Shown here: in pieces, positions 57,894 to 64,000 of the stretch | Position numbering within the stretch: position 1 is the first letter of the stretch | Layout: every line of letters starts with the position of its first letter | Assembly: GCA_023433775.1 (NCBI GenBank) | Contig: JAEYTY010000063.1 | Coordinates: 1-64,000, forward strand | DNA length: 64,000 nt | Reading direction: 5' to 3' | Source of the DNA: Pseudomonadota bacterium | GTDB lineage: Bacteria; Pseudomonadota; Alphaproteobacteria; Rhizobiales; Devosiaceae | Program-made: the position numbers and the translations under genes | The notes under the pieces: model-generated | Told to the model about the DNA's origin: nothing | The model's database searches: none | The model's input: the letters and a program-made list of their open reading frames with translations, nothing else

Positions 57894-58504
57894 GCAAGGT
57901 CCATGGTCTGATTCTGGCCGGAGGGCATGGGAGCCGGCTGGGGCATGTGCGCAAAGCCGATCTGCGCCTCGGCGGAATGCGGCTGATCGAGCGCGTGGCT
58001 GCGCGGCTGAGCGGCGTGGCAAGGCCGGTACTGATTTCGACGGGATTTGGCGAGACAGTCACACTGGAGAATGCGCTGTGCCTGCCCGATGGCATGGGCG
58101 ACAAGCAAGGGCCCATGGCGGGACTGGTTGCGGGCGTGCGACACCAGCTGCCGCAGGCGGAGCCGGATGATGTGCTGATCTGTGTGGCGGTGGATACGCC
58201 GTTCCTGCCCGATGATTTTGTTGCCCGGATGATCGCGGCACTGGCGGATGGCGCGGCGGCAAGCCACGCGGTTTTCGGGGAAACCCTTTATCCCACCAAT
58301 GCCGCCTATCGGCTTTCGGCGCTGGCGGACCTGCCAAGACAATTTGATTCTGGAGCAGCGCCCAACAGCCCGCGGCGATTGCTGGACCTGCTCGGCGCAG
58401 TGAAGATTGACTGGTCAGGCGCGGTTTCGGGCGATCCATTCGCCAATCTCAACACGCTGGAAGACCTTGTTCGGCTGAGCCGGCGCTGCGCTATCGCCAA
58501 CTAA
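57890..58504 (+). CDS. mobA: Molybdenum cofactor guanylyltransferase
   Basis: Attaches GMP to molybdopterin to make the guanine dinucleotide form of the molybdenum cofactor. The N-terminal LILAGGHGSRLGHVRKADLRLGG is the family's nucleotide-binding signature with its Lys, and VAVDTPFLPDDF is the metal-binding loop. It has 204 residues. Coupled to benE by a 4-bp overlap, although the two have no known shared role. Confidence 0.9.
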   Translation: MSKVHGLILAGGHGSRLGHVRKADLRLGGMRLIERVAARLSGVARPVLISTGFGETVTLENALCLPDGMGDKQGPMAGLVAGVRHQLPQAEPDDVLICVAVDTPFLPDDFVARMIAALADGAAASHAVFGETLYPTNAAYRLSALADLPRQFDSGAAPNSPRRLLDLLGAVKIDWSGAVSGDPFANLNTLEDLVRLSRRCAIAN

Positions 58505-58590
58505 TTCACCCCACATTGCATTGGGGGCTTGGCAAAGCGGATCAGTTTGGTTACACGGACCTCGCTCTCGCCAAGAGGGCGCAAGAATGT

Positions 58591-58666
58591 TCCGCGATAG
58601 CTCAGTTGGTAGAGCGTTCGACTGTTAATCGAATGGTCGCTGGTTCGAGTCCAGCTCGCGGAGCCA
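58591..58666 (+). tRNA. tRNA-Asn (anticodon GTT)
   Basis: A 76-nt tRNA with acceptor TCCGCGA pairing with TCGCGGA, anticodon loop CTGTTAA (GTT), T-loop TTCGAGT and encoded CCA. Its 3' part (58646-58666) is the left end of a 26-bp direct repeat whose second copy lies at 60318. Confidence 0.97.
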
Positions 58667-58671
58667 TTCTT
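58646..58671 (+). repeat. Left direct repeat (attL-like) inside tRNA-Asn
   Basis: 26 bp identical to 60318-60343, beginning CGAGTCCAGC within the T-arm of tRNA-Asn and running 5 bp past CCA. This is the standard pattern left when an element integrates at a tRNA 3' end. Confidence 0.9.
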
Positions 58672-58796
58672 ACTTTTGTTCCTCAGACTTTTTAGATCGG
58701 CCCAAGCCATTCGCTATGCGGATGTCTCGTTGTGTTGATGCCGTGCTCGGTTACAGGCGAGTTTTCGGCTTTGGCCAGCGTGCTACGGCCCCAAGT

Positions 58797-60215
58797 CTAA
58801 GCGTCGCACAAAATTTGCACTGTGAAATTGCGACCTTTGTCGGCAAGTTCCTTGGAGGTCAAAGGTTTCTCTGGGTCCGCAGACGGCTCAGGCAATCTGA
58901 ATATGCTCAGGTAATCGGCGACTACGTCTCCTTTGATAGCAAACCCCACATTAGGAGCGGTGGTGCCTATGGCAGCGAGCAGCGCCTCATCATTGATCTT
59001 TGAGACGGCTACGCCCAGCACTCGCCCGTTTTCATCGAGAATCGGGCCGCCGCTGTTGCCAGGCTGGATGCCAACATTTGTAATAAATCGAGTTAGCTCA
59101 CCAAACAGACCAGTCTCTGACGAAATTATCCCCGTACCCATGTTGAGTGACGAATTCAGTATGTCCGCTAGTGGGAAGCCAAGTGCAACCACACTTTCGC
59201 CAAGTTCAACGGCCTCCCCGCGTATCTCTGCAATGGGATGAGGCTTCGGTGTCCGCAATTGAATTACCGCGAGGTCCACGTCCTTATCACTCGTGACCAC
59301 CCGAGCAGGACCATACCCAACCACCTCTATGGCCGAACATCCGTCAACTACGTGGTGATTGGTAACCAGTACGCCTCTCTCTGCTACGAAAAAGCCCGAA
59401 CCGGATGCGCTTCTGGTGCGTGCAGAATCCTTTTGCGCTTCCGTCTCTGGCTTTGCGTCGGCCAGTACCGGCGAATTGCTTTCAGGTTGGTCAAATGCCT
59501 TAGGATAGGAATGCGACGCCATGAACGTAGCAACCATCGCACCTAGGTCATTTACGGTCGAATCCCACTCCACTGAGAAGCCCGCGCTCTCGTCAGGCGT
59601 ATAGTAAATCAAAATGTAGAAGGAGCGGCCTTCTCGAGTTCCTGAGACAACAAAACTATCAGATTTTAGCGTCTGATAACTAATACGGCGCGTCGCATTT
59701 TGTGATGAGAGAGAGCGGTAGAGGCTTTCAAAGCTCTCTTCAGAATACGGCTTGCGAATTGTCTCCAGACGCATCGAACCATCCGCACTGGCGTATGCGG
59801 TACCGCGTTTGGTTTCACTTATAGAAGGCAGTAGCTTCTGGGGGAGCAATAAGGTCATTTGACCTCGCTCATCCTGAACGAGGTCAAACCCGAGTTCGAA
59901 AAATAGTTCTCCAGCTGCAGCGTCAAGGAGGTCCATCTGTCGCGAGGTCAACACCCCTGTTGCGGCGTCACCAAGCGACACTTGGAAGCCGGTTATCGCG
60001 CGATATGTGTAGTTCCCGAAAGTGCCATCGGTCAGCGAGAGGTAATGCCCCAGAAGCATCAACCGCGACTGCAGCAGCCCGCGATCCTCTTCGCTCATAC
60101 CGTTAAACCAACGCTGGCTTCCTGAGTAATCAGCCCGAACCGCGGGCATCGCAGCAATAATTGCTAAGAAAATCAAAGCGATACGCAAGAGCGAACGAGC
60201 TTTTGAATAAGACAT
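58797..60215 (-). CDS. Secreted trypsin-like serine protease with peptidoglycan-binding-like domain
   Basis: A 472-residue exported protein: signal peptide (about 1-28, cleavage after AVRA), a peptidoglycan-binding-like helical repeat (about 45-105, LMLLGHYLSLTDGTFGNYTYRAITGFQ), a region of unknown fold (about 120-240), a linker, and an HtrA/DegP-type protease domain (about 268-440). The catalytic triad is complete: His288 (VTNHHVV), Asp314 (DVDLAVI), Ser388 (QPGNSGGPI). No PDZ domain follows. The ATG at 60215 is chosen for its GGGGG site and because the signal peptide begins there. Its GC is much lower than that of its neighbours, and it is the only gene of the tRNA-Asn islet. Confidence 0.85.
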   Translation of the reverse strand: MSYSKARSLLRIALIFLAIIAAMPAVRADYSGSQRWFNGMSEEDRGLLQSRLMLLGHYLSLTDGTFGNYTYRAITGFQVSLGDAATGVLTSRQMDLLDAAAGELFFELGFDLVQDERGQMTLLLPQKLLPSISETKRGTAYASADGSMRLETIRKPYSEESFESLYRSLSSQNATRRISYQTLKSDSFVVSGTREGRSFYILIYYTPDESAGFSVEWDSTVNDLGAMVATFMASHSYPKAFDQPESNSPVLADAKPETEAQKDSARTRSASGSGFFVAERGVLVTNHHVVDGCSAIEVVGYGPARVVTSDKDVDLAVIQLRTPKPHPIAEIRGEAVELGESVVALGFPLADILNSSLNMGTGIISSETGLFGELTRFITNVGIQPGNSGGPILDENGRVLGVAVSKINDEALLAAIGTTAPNVGFAIKGDVVADYLSIFRLPEPSADPEKPLTSKELADKGRNFTVQILCDA

Positions 60216-60317
60216 TTTGGCATCCCCCATTCTATTTTTCCTCGAAAGGGCGGATTTGTTCAAGCAGTCTGGCGAGGAATGGTTAGCTGCTCCGCTGCTA
60301 CCGGCTGGTGCAATCCC

Positions 60318-60343
60318 CGAGTCCAGCTCGCGGAGCCATTCTT
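60318..60343 (+). repeat. Right direct repeat (attR-like), partial tRNA-Asn duplicate
   Basis: Second copy of the 26-bp sequence. The 17 bases just before it (CTGGTGCAATCCCCGAG context) do not form a tRNA, so it is only a displaced 3' fragment, consistent with a site-specific integration scar. Confidence 0.9.
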
Positions 60344-60462
60344 TCCTTTCCCGGGAATTTTCCACCATATGGATTGATTAGATGGTGACCGCTTGCGGTG
60401 GCCATTGACCTTTTGTGGTGGAGTAGTAGGACGGGCCGTCCCTTTTCAAGAACAGCTTTTCC

Positions 60463-61686
60463 ATGACCACACAGTCTTCCGTCGCGCCCGGTGTGCAGCG
60501 CGCAACCATGACCATCCTTCTGGCCGTCAGCTTTGGGCACTTGCTCAATGACCTGCTGCAGTTTCTGCTGCCGGCGCTTTATCCGATGTTCAAAGAAAAT
60601 TTCGGGCTGACCTATCTGCAGATCGGCCTGTTGACGCTGGGCCAGCAGATCACGGCCTGCCTGTTGCAGCCGGCCTTTGGCCTGTTTGGTGACCTTAAGG
60701 CAAAGCCCTATTGGCTGGCGCTGTCGATGACCATCATTGCAGCGGGCGTGGCCATGCTGGCTTTTGCCAATGGTTTTATCTTGCTGTTGATCGCCGCCGT
60801 GGTGGTGGGCACCGGTTCGGCGCTGTTCCACCCGGAAGCCTCGCGCGTGGCGCGGCTGGCTTCGGGCGGGCGGCTTGGCTTTGCGCAATCGCTGTTCCAG
60901 GTGGGCGGCAATGCGGGGACGGCGCTGGGTCCGCTGGCGGCGGCGTTCATTCTGCTGCCGCTCGGCCAGACCAGCGCGGCCTGGTTCGTGCTGGTGGCTG
61001 CCGCCGGCATTGCGCTGTTGAGCTATGTCGGGCGCTGGTATGCCGACCACCAGCGGCAGGCAGCCCTGCGCCCCAAGGTGGAACTGAAGAAGCCGGCGCT
61101 TTCCCGCGAGCGGCTGATTGTTGCCTTTGCGGTGATCGGGGCGCTGCTCTTGAGCAAGTTCATCTATATCGAGACCTTCAAGAGCTATTACGCCTTCTTC
61201 CTGATCGAGAAGTTCAATCTGTCGGTCAGCGATGCGCAGCTTTATCTCTTCCTATTCCTCGGCTCGGTGGCTGCGGGCACCTTTATCGGCGGCCCGGTGG
61301 GCGATCGCTATGGGCGGCTGGCGGTGATCTGGGTTTCGATCCTGGGCACCCTGCCCTTTTCGCTGCTGCTGCCGCATATGAATCTGTTTGGTACGGCTGC
61401 GATGAGCGTATTGATTGGTCTGATCCTGTCCTCGGCATTTTCGGCCATGGTCGTCTATGCGCAGGAACTGGTGCCGGGCAAGGTGGGCATGATCGCCGGC
61501 TTTGTCTTCGGCTTTGCCTTTGGCATCGGCGCGCTGGGTGCGGCGGTGATGGGCGCGCTCGCCGACGTGATCGGCATTGTCGCCGTTTTCGGCATCTGCG
61601 CCTTTCTTCCGGCACTTGGGCTGCTTACAATCCTGTTGCCGCGCACGGCGGAGCTTTACCCTGAGGCAAGGGAACAGACGGCATGA
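60463..61686 (+). CDS. MFS exporter, fosmidomycin-resistance (Fsr) type
   Basis: Inner-membrane drug-efflux transporter of 407 residues with 12 membrane segments. The N-terminal ILLAVSFGHLLNDLLQFLLPALYPMFKENFGLTYLQIGLL and FHPEASRVARLASGGRLGFAQSLFQVGGNAG segments are characteristic of Fsr. Fosmidomycin resistance is the known activity of relatives; the natural substrate is unknown. It is followed with a 4-bp overlap by the SRPBCC gene. Confidence 0.88.
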   Translation: MTTQSSVAPGVQRATMTILLAVSFGHLLNDLLQFLLPALYPMFKENFGLTYLQIGLLTLGQQITACLLQPAFGLFGDLKAKPYWLALSMTIIAAGVAMLAFANGFILLLIAAVVVGTGSALFHPEASRVARLASGGRLGFAQSLFQVGGNAGTALGPLAAAFILLPLGQTSAAWFVLVAAAGIALLSYVGRWYADHQRQAALRPKVELKKPALSRERLIVAFAVIGALLLSKFIYIETFKSYYAFFLIEKFNLSVSDAQLYLFLFLGSVAAGTFIGGPVGDRYGRLAVIWVSILGTLPFSLLLPHMNLFGTAAMSVLIGLILSSAFSAMVVYAQELVPGKVGMIAGFVFGFAFGIGALGAAVMGALADVIGIVAVFGICAFLPALGLLTILLPRTAELYPEAREQTA

Positions 61687-62129
61687 GCAAGGACATTGAA
61701 ATAGACGGCGAGGGCCAGATCGAACTGACCCGGACCATCGATGCCAATGTCAGCGATGTGTTCGCCGCCTGGACCGACCCGGCGCTGATCGAGCAATGGC
61801 AGGCGGACGAGGCCGAATTCGACGCCTTTGAGGGTGGACAATATCGCTTTGTCACCTTTGCCGACGAAGACGACGAGGCTGACCACGAGGTCAGCGGCGA
61901 CGTGCTGCAATTTGTGGAAGACCAGAAGCTGGTTCTGTCCTGGGTGCACAAGGACGAAGAGGACGAGCTGATTTTTGTGCTCGACCTCACCTTCAAGGCG
62001 CTGGATGCGGACCGCACCAGCATCACGCTGGTGGAACGCGGCCTGCCCCATGCCGATGCGCAGACGCGAATTTTCTCCATGGAAGCGTGGAGTGCGGCCT
62101 TCGAGGTGCTTGCCGAACTGATGGAATAG
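61683..62129 (+). CDS. SRPBCC/AHSA1-domain protein
   Basis: A 148-residue acidic protein with the START-like AHSA1 fold (IELTRTIDANVSDVFAAWTDPALIEQW, FEGGQYRF, and SITLVERGLP near the end). It probably binds a small hydrophobic ligand; the specific role is unknown. It overlaps the stop of the Fsr-type gene (ATGA), so the two are co-translated. Confidence 0.85.
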   Translation: MSKDIEIDGEGQIELTRTIDANVSDVFAAWTDPALIEQWQADEAEFDAFEGGQYRFVTFADEDDEADHEVSGDVLQFVEDQKLVLSWVHKDEEDELIFVLDLTFKALDADRTSITLVERGLPHADAQTRIFSMEAWSAAFEVLAELME

Positions 62130-62135
62130 GCTGAA

Positions 62136-62172
62136 CCGGGAGCTGGTGGCGCACGTAGTATCACCAGCCCGG
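62136..62172 (+). promoter_or_regulatory. Hairpin before phrB that overlaps its ribosome-binding site
   Basis: CCGG-GA-GCTGGTG pairs with CACCAGC-CCGG across a 13-nt loop. The 3' arm runs into the GGAG (62171-62174) before the photolyase start, so it could shield the ribosome-binding site as well as slow upstream transcription. Confidence 0.5.
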
Positions 62173-62185
62173 AGTTTTATTGCCC

Positions 62186-63595
62186 ATGTCCACCCATCTC
62201 GTCTGGCTGCGCCATGATCTGCGCCTGACCGACAATCCTGCCCTCGCCGCGGCCTGCGCCGATGGCGGGGCGGTGATTGCGCTCTATATTCACGAGACCG
62301 ATGCAGAGGTGCGCCAGCCCGGTGGCGCGGCGCGCTGGTGGCTGCACCATAGTCTTGAACGGCTTGGCGGGGCGCTGGCGGGGTTGGGCGTTGCCTTGCG
62401 GGTTGAGACCGGCGCGGCCGGTGAGGTCATCGGACGGGTTGTTGCGGAGACCGGCGCGACGCATGTGCATTGGAACAGGCGCTATGGGCCCGGTGAACGG
62501 GCGCTGGATGGCGCAATCAAGACCGGTTTGCGGGAGCGCGGGCTTGTTGTGCAGTCCCATGAAGGCAATGTTCTGGCGGAGCCATGGACCGTGCAGACGG
62601 GGCAGAAGCAGCCCTATTCGGTATTCAGCCCATTCTGGAAAAATCTGCGGGAGATGGCGATTACGCGACCGGTGCGGGCACCCGAGCGGGTCGGGAAACC
62701 TATCAAGGAGGCGGCGCGTGACAGCGACTATGTGGCGCCCAATTGGTCGGCAAAGCTTGGCGCCTATTGGGAGATTGGCGAGGTGGGGGCGGAGGCCTGT
62801 CTCGCTAAATTTCTCGACGAAAGGCTGGATGGCTATACGAATGGCCGCGACGCGCCGGGGACAATCAGCACGTCGTTCCTCTCGCCGCATTTGCGGTTTG
62901 GCGAAATAAGTGCGCGGCAGGTCTGGCACGCAGCCAAGGCGCTGGCACACGCAGAGCCGGGCCTTGCGGGAGAGGTGGACAAGTTTCTCTCGGAACTGGC
63001 CTGGCGCGATTTCAGCTATCATCAGCTCTATCATCGCGAGAATATCGCGCAGGTGCCGATGCAGGCCAAGTTTGCCGGTCTGGAATGGCGCGAGGCGCCG
63101 CAGGATCTAGAGGCCTGGCAGCGGGGGCAGACCGGGTTTCCCATTGTCGATGCCGGAATGCGGGAGCTTTGGGAAACCGGGGTGATGCAAAACCGGGTGC
63201 GGATGCTGACCGCGTCGCTGCTGGCCAAATCGCTGCTGATCGACTGGCGTCTGGGCGAGCAATGGTTCTGGGATTGCCTTGTGGATGCAGACATTGCCAG
63301 CAATCCGGCCAATTGGCAGTGGGTGGCCGGATGCGGGCTGGATGCGGCGCCCTATTTCCGCATTTTCAATCCGGTGCTGCAGGGCGAGCGGTTTGACGGC
63401 GAGGGCGATTATGTGCGGCGCTGGGTGCCGGAATTGGCGAGGATGCCGGACAAATGGCTGCACCAGCCTTTTGCGGCGCCGGAGGCCGTTTTGATCAAGG
63501 CGGGCGTCGTGCTGGGCAAGACTTATCCAAAACCCGTCGTCGATCTCAAAGCCGGACGACAGCGGGCGCTGGACGCCCTGGCCGCGCTTGGCTGA
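62186..63595 (+). CDS. phrB: Deoxyribodipyrimidine photolyase
   Basis: Light-driven repair of cyclobutane pyrimidine dimers, using FADH- and an antenna cofactor. It has 469 residues: N-terminal antenna domain (STHLVWLRHDLRLTDNPAL, about 1-130), linker, and C-terminal FAD-binding helical domain (TSFLSPHLRFGEISARQVW; ELAWRDFSYHQLYHREN; MQNRVRMLTASLLAKSLLIDW; and the NWQWVAGCG/FRIFNPVLQ signatures). The ATG at 62186 is preferred over a TTG at 62180. Class I CPD photolyase is the best fit. Confidence 0.93.
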   Translation: MSTHLVWLRHDLRLTDNPALAAACADGGAVIALYIHETDAEVRQPGGAARWWLHHSLERLGGALAGLGVALRVETGAAGEVIGRVVAETGATHVHWNRRYGPGERALDGAIKTGLRERGLVVQSHEGNVLAEPWTVQTGQKQPYSVFSPFWKNLREMAITRPVRAPERVGKPIKEAARDSDYVAPNWSAKLGAYWEIGEVGAEACLAKFLDERLDGYTNGRDAPGTISTSFLSPHLRFGEISARQVWHAAKALAHAEPGLAGEVDKFLSELAWRDFSYHQLYHRENIAQVPMQAKFAGLEWREAPQDLEAWQRGQTGFPIVDAGMRELWETGVMQNRVRMLTASLLAKSLLIDWRLGEQWFWDCLVDADIASNPANWQWVAGCGLDAAPYFRIFNPVLQGERFDGEGDYVRRWVPELARMPDKWLHQPFAAPEAVLIKAGVVLGKTYPKPVVDLKAGRQRALDALAALG

Positions 63596-63746
63596 GGAAT
63601 GTTATTGCGCATTCGGGTGGCCCAGCCGTGATGGGTTGCGCCGCGGGGTTCTGGCGGGAAAAGCCGTGCCAGATGATACGCTTATGCCTTGCCTCTGGTT
63701 CTGGCGGGACCTAGGTTAAATCCTTGATCCACCGACATATAGATCC

Positions 63747-64000
63747 ATGGCCAAGCACCAAGACCTGATTTCCGCCATCGGCAACACGCCGCTGATCCGC
63801 CTTAACCGCGTTTCGACGCTGACGGGCTGCGAAATATGGGGCAAGGCGGAGTTTTTGAACCCTGGCCAGTCGGTGAAAGACCGCGCGGCGCTGTTCATCA
63901 TCCATGACATGGTCAAATCCGGCGCGCTGAAGCCGGGCGGTACGATTGTCGAGGGCACGGCGGGCAATACCGGGATCGGGCTGACGCTGGTGGCCAATTC
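63747..64000 (+). CDS. cysK: Cysteine synthase A, N-terminal part (cut by window edge)
   Basis: PLP enzyme making cysteine from O-acetylserine and sulfide. Only 84 codons are visible. The start [19 protein letters not shown] and the PLP-lysine motif [13 protein letters not shown] are typical, as is the substrate-binding [10 protein letters not shown]. Position of start supported by homology; the gene runs off the right edge. Confidence 0.92.
   Translation, partial: MAKHQDLISAIGNTPLIRLNRVSTLTGCEIWGKAEFLNPGQSVKDRAALFIIHDMVKSGALKPGGTIVEGTAGNTGIGLTLVAN

Larger units (their letters stand above)
58646..60343. mobile_element. 1.67-kb tRNA-Asn genomic islet carrying one protease gene
   Basis: A segment bounded by exact 26-bp direct repeats, the left one part of an intact tRNA-Asn. 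It holds one complete gene, a secreted trypsin-like protease, whose DNA averages about 47-50% GC in sampled rows against a much higher level in neighbours. No integrase, transposase or replication gene is present, so it is either a remnant of a larger island or a non-autonomous element mobilised in trans. Confidence 0.8.

Noticed and set aside
60310..60343. Second tRNA-Asn gene
   Set aside because: Only the 3' 26 bp are present; acceptor, D-arm and anticodon arm are absent, so it is an att scar.
63647..63709. Duplicate 13-bp GGTTCTGGCGGGA before cysK as a mobile or regulatory repeat
   Set aside because: Short, 50 bp apart and without symmetry; could easily be chance in GC-rich DNA.

Overview
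The window looks like a chromosomal segment of an alphaproteobacterium of the order Hyphomicrobiales (Rhizobiales), possibly Devosia-like. This rests on high GC by eye, TrmFO-type tRNA methylation, an alphaproteobacterial LexA box (GTTC-N7-GTTC) between ssb and uvrA, an exoR homologue next to xth, a valS-popZ-tolC-pcm block, and the argS-SPOR-scpAB-tatABC-serS-surE-nlpD block. No species can be named from the sequence alone. Almost all of it is vertically inherited housekeeping DNA; the accessory content is small and concentrated at a few points.

Layout. 1-14.3 kb is almost entirely on the minus strand: map (cut by the edge), pgi, tgt-queA (queuosine), a small secreted protein, two cyclophilins, coaD, an MFS transporter, a tautomerase, a LysE exporter, gyrA, and a two-gene PQQ dehydrogenase divergent from its probable TetR repressor. 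14.4-21.1 kb holds a qorR/qorB-like HxlR-reductase pair, an MMPL/RND exporter, a small secreted protein and a diguanylate cyclase. 21.1-27.2 kb holds ssb and uvrA around an SOS box, two DUF1127-type micro-proteins bracketed by a 30-bp inverted repeat, and trmFO. 27.2-31.5 kb holds homologues of two mitochondrial complex I assembly factors (NDUFAF6-like, NDUFAF3-like) beside secDF and yajC. 31.7-46.2 kb holds a DUF815 ATPase and then a long minus-strand run: nlpD-like, surE, serS, tatC, tatB, tatA, an orphan ABC ATPase, scpB, scpA, a SPOR protein, argS and dgt. 46.2-56.5 kb holds erpA, a serine hydrolase, xth, exoR, valS, a 766-bp gap full of palindromic repeats, popZ, tolC, an isoaspartyl methyltransferase and tRNA-Cys. 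56.7-64 kb holds benE-mobA, tRNA-Asn, a tiny tRNA-borne island with a secreted trypsin-like protease, an Fsr-type exporter, an SRPBCC protein, a photolyase and the start of cysK.

Most notable observations. (1) A 1.67-kb island is inserted at the 3' end of tRNA-Asn, bounded by exact 26-bp direct repeats; it carries one low-GC gene for a secreted trypsin-like protease and no integrase. (2) Seryl-tRNA synthetase carries an extra block of about 75 residues just before its serine-binding loop, encoded by DNA of clearly lower GC. (3) The PQQ dehydrogenase is split into a membrane subunit and a separately exported catalytic subunit, with a perfect 22-bp operator-like palindrome in front of the adjacent tetR. 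(4) Tgt has lost three of its four usual zinc ligands. (5) GyrA has Gly and Met at the two positions that determine quinolone binding. (6) Two DUF1127-like genes lie between inverted copies of a 30-bp dyad element.

How the genes work together: queA/tgt and trmFO modify tRNA; gyrA, ssb, uvrA, xth, phrB and dgt serve DNA topology, repair and nucleotide-pool hygiene; secDF-yajC and tatABC are the two inner-membrane export machines; nlpD-like, SPOR, scpAB and popZ serve cell division and chromosome organisation; exoR, the diguanylate cyclase and the TetR and HxlR regulators provide signalling.
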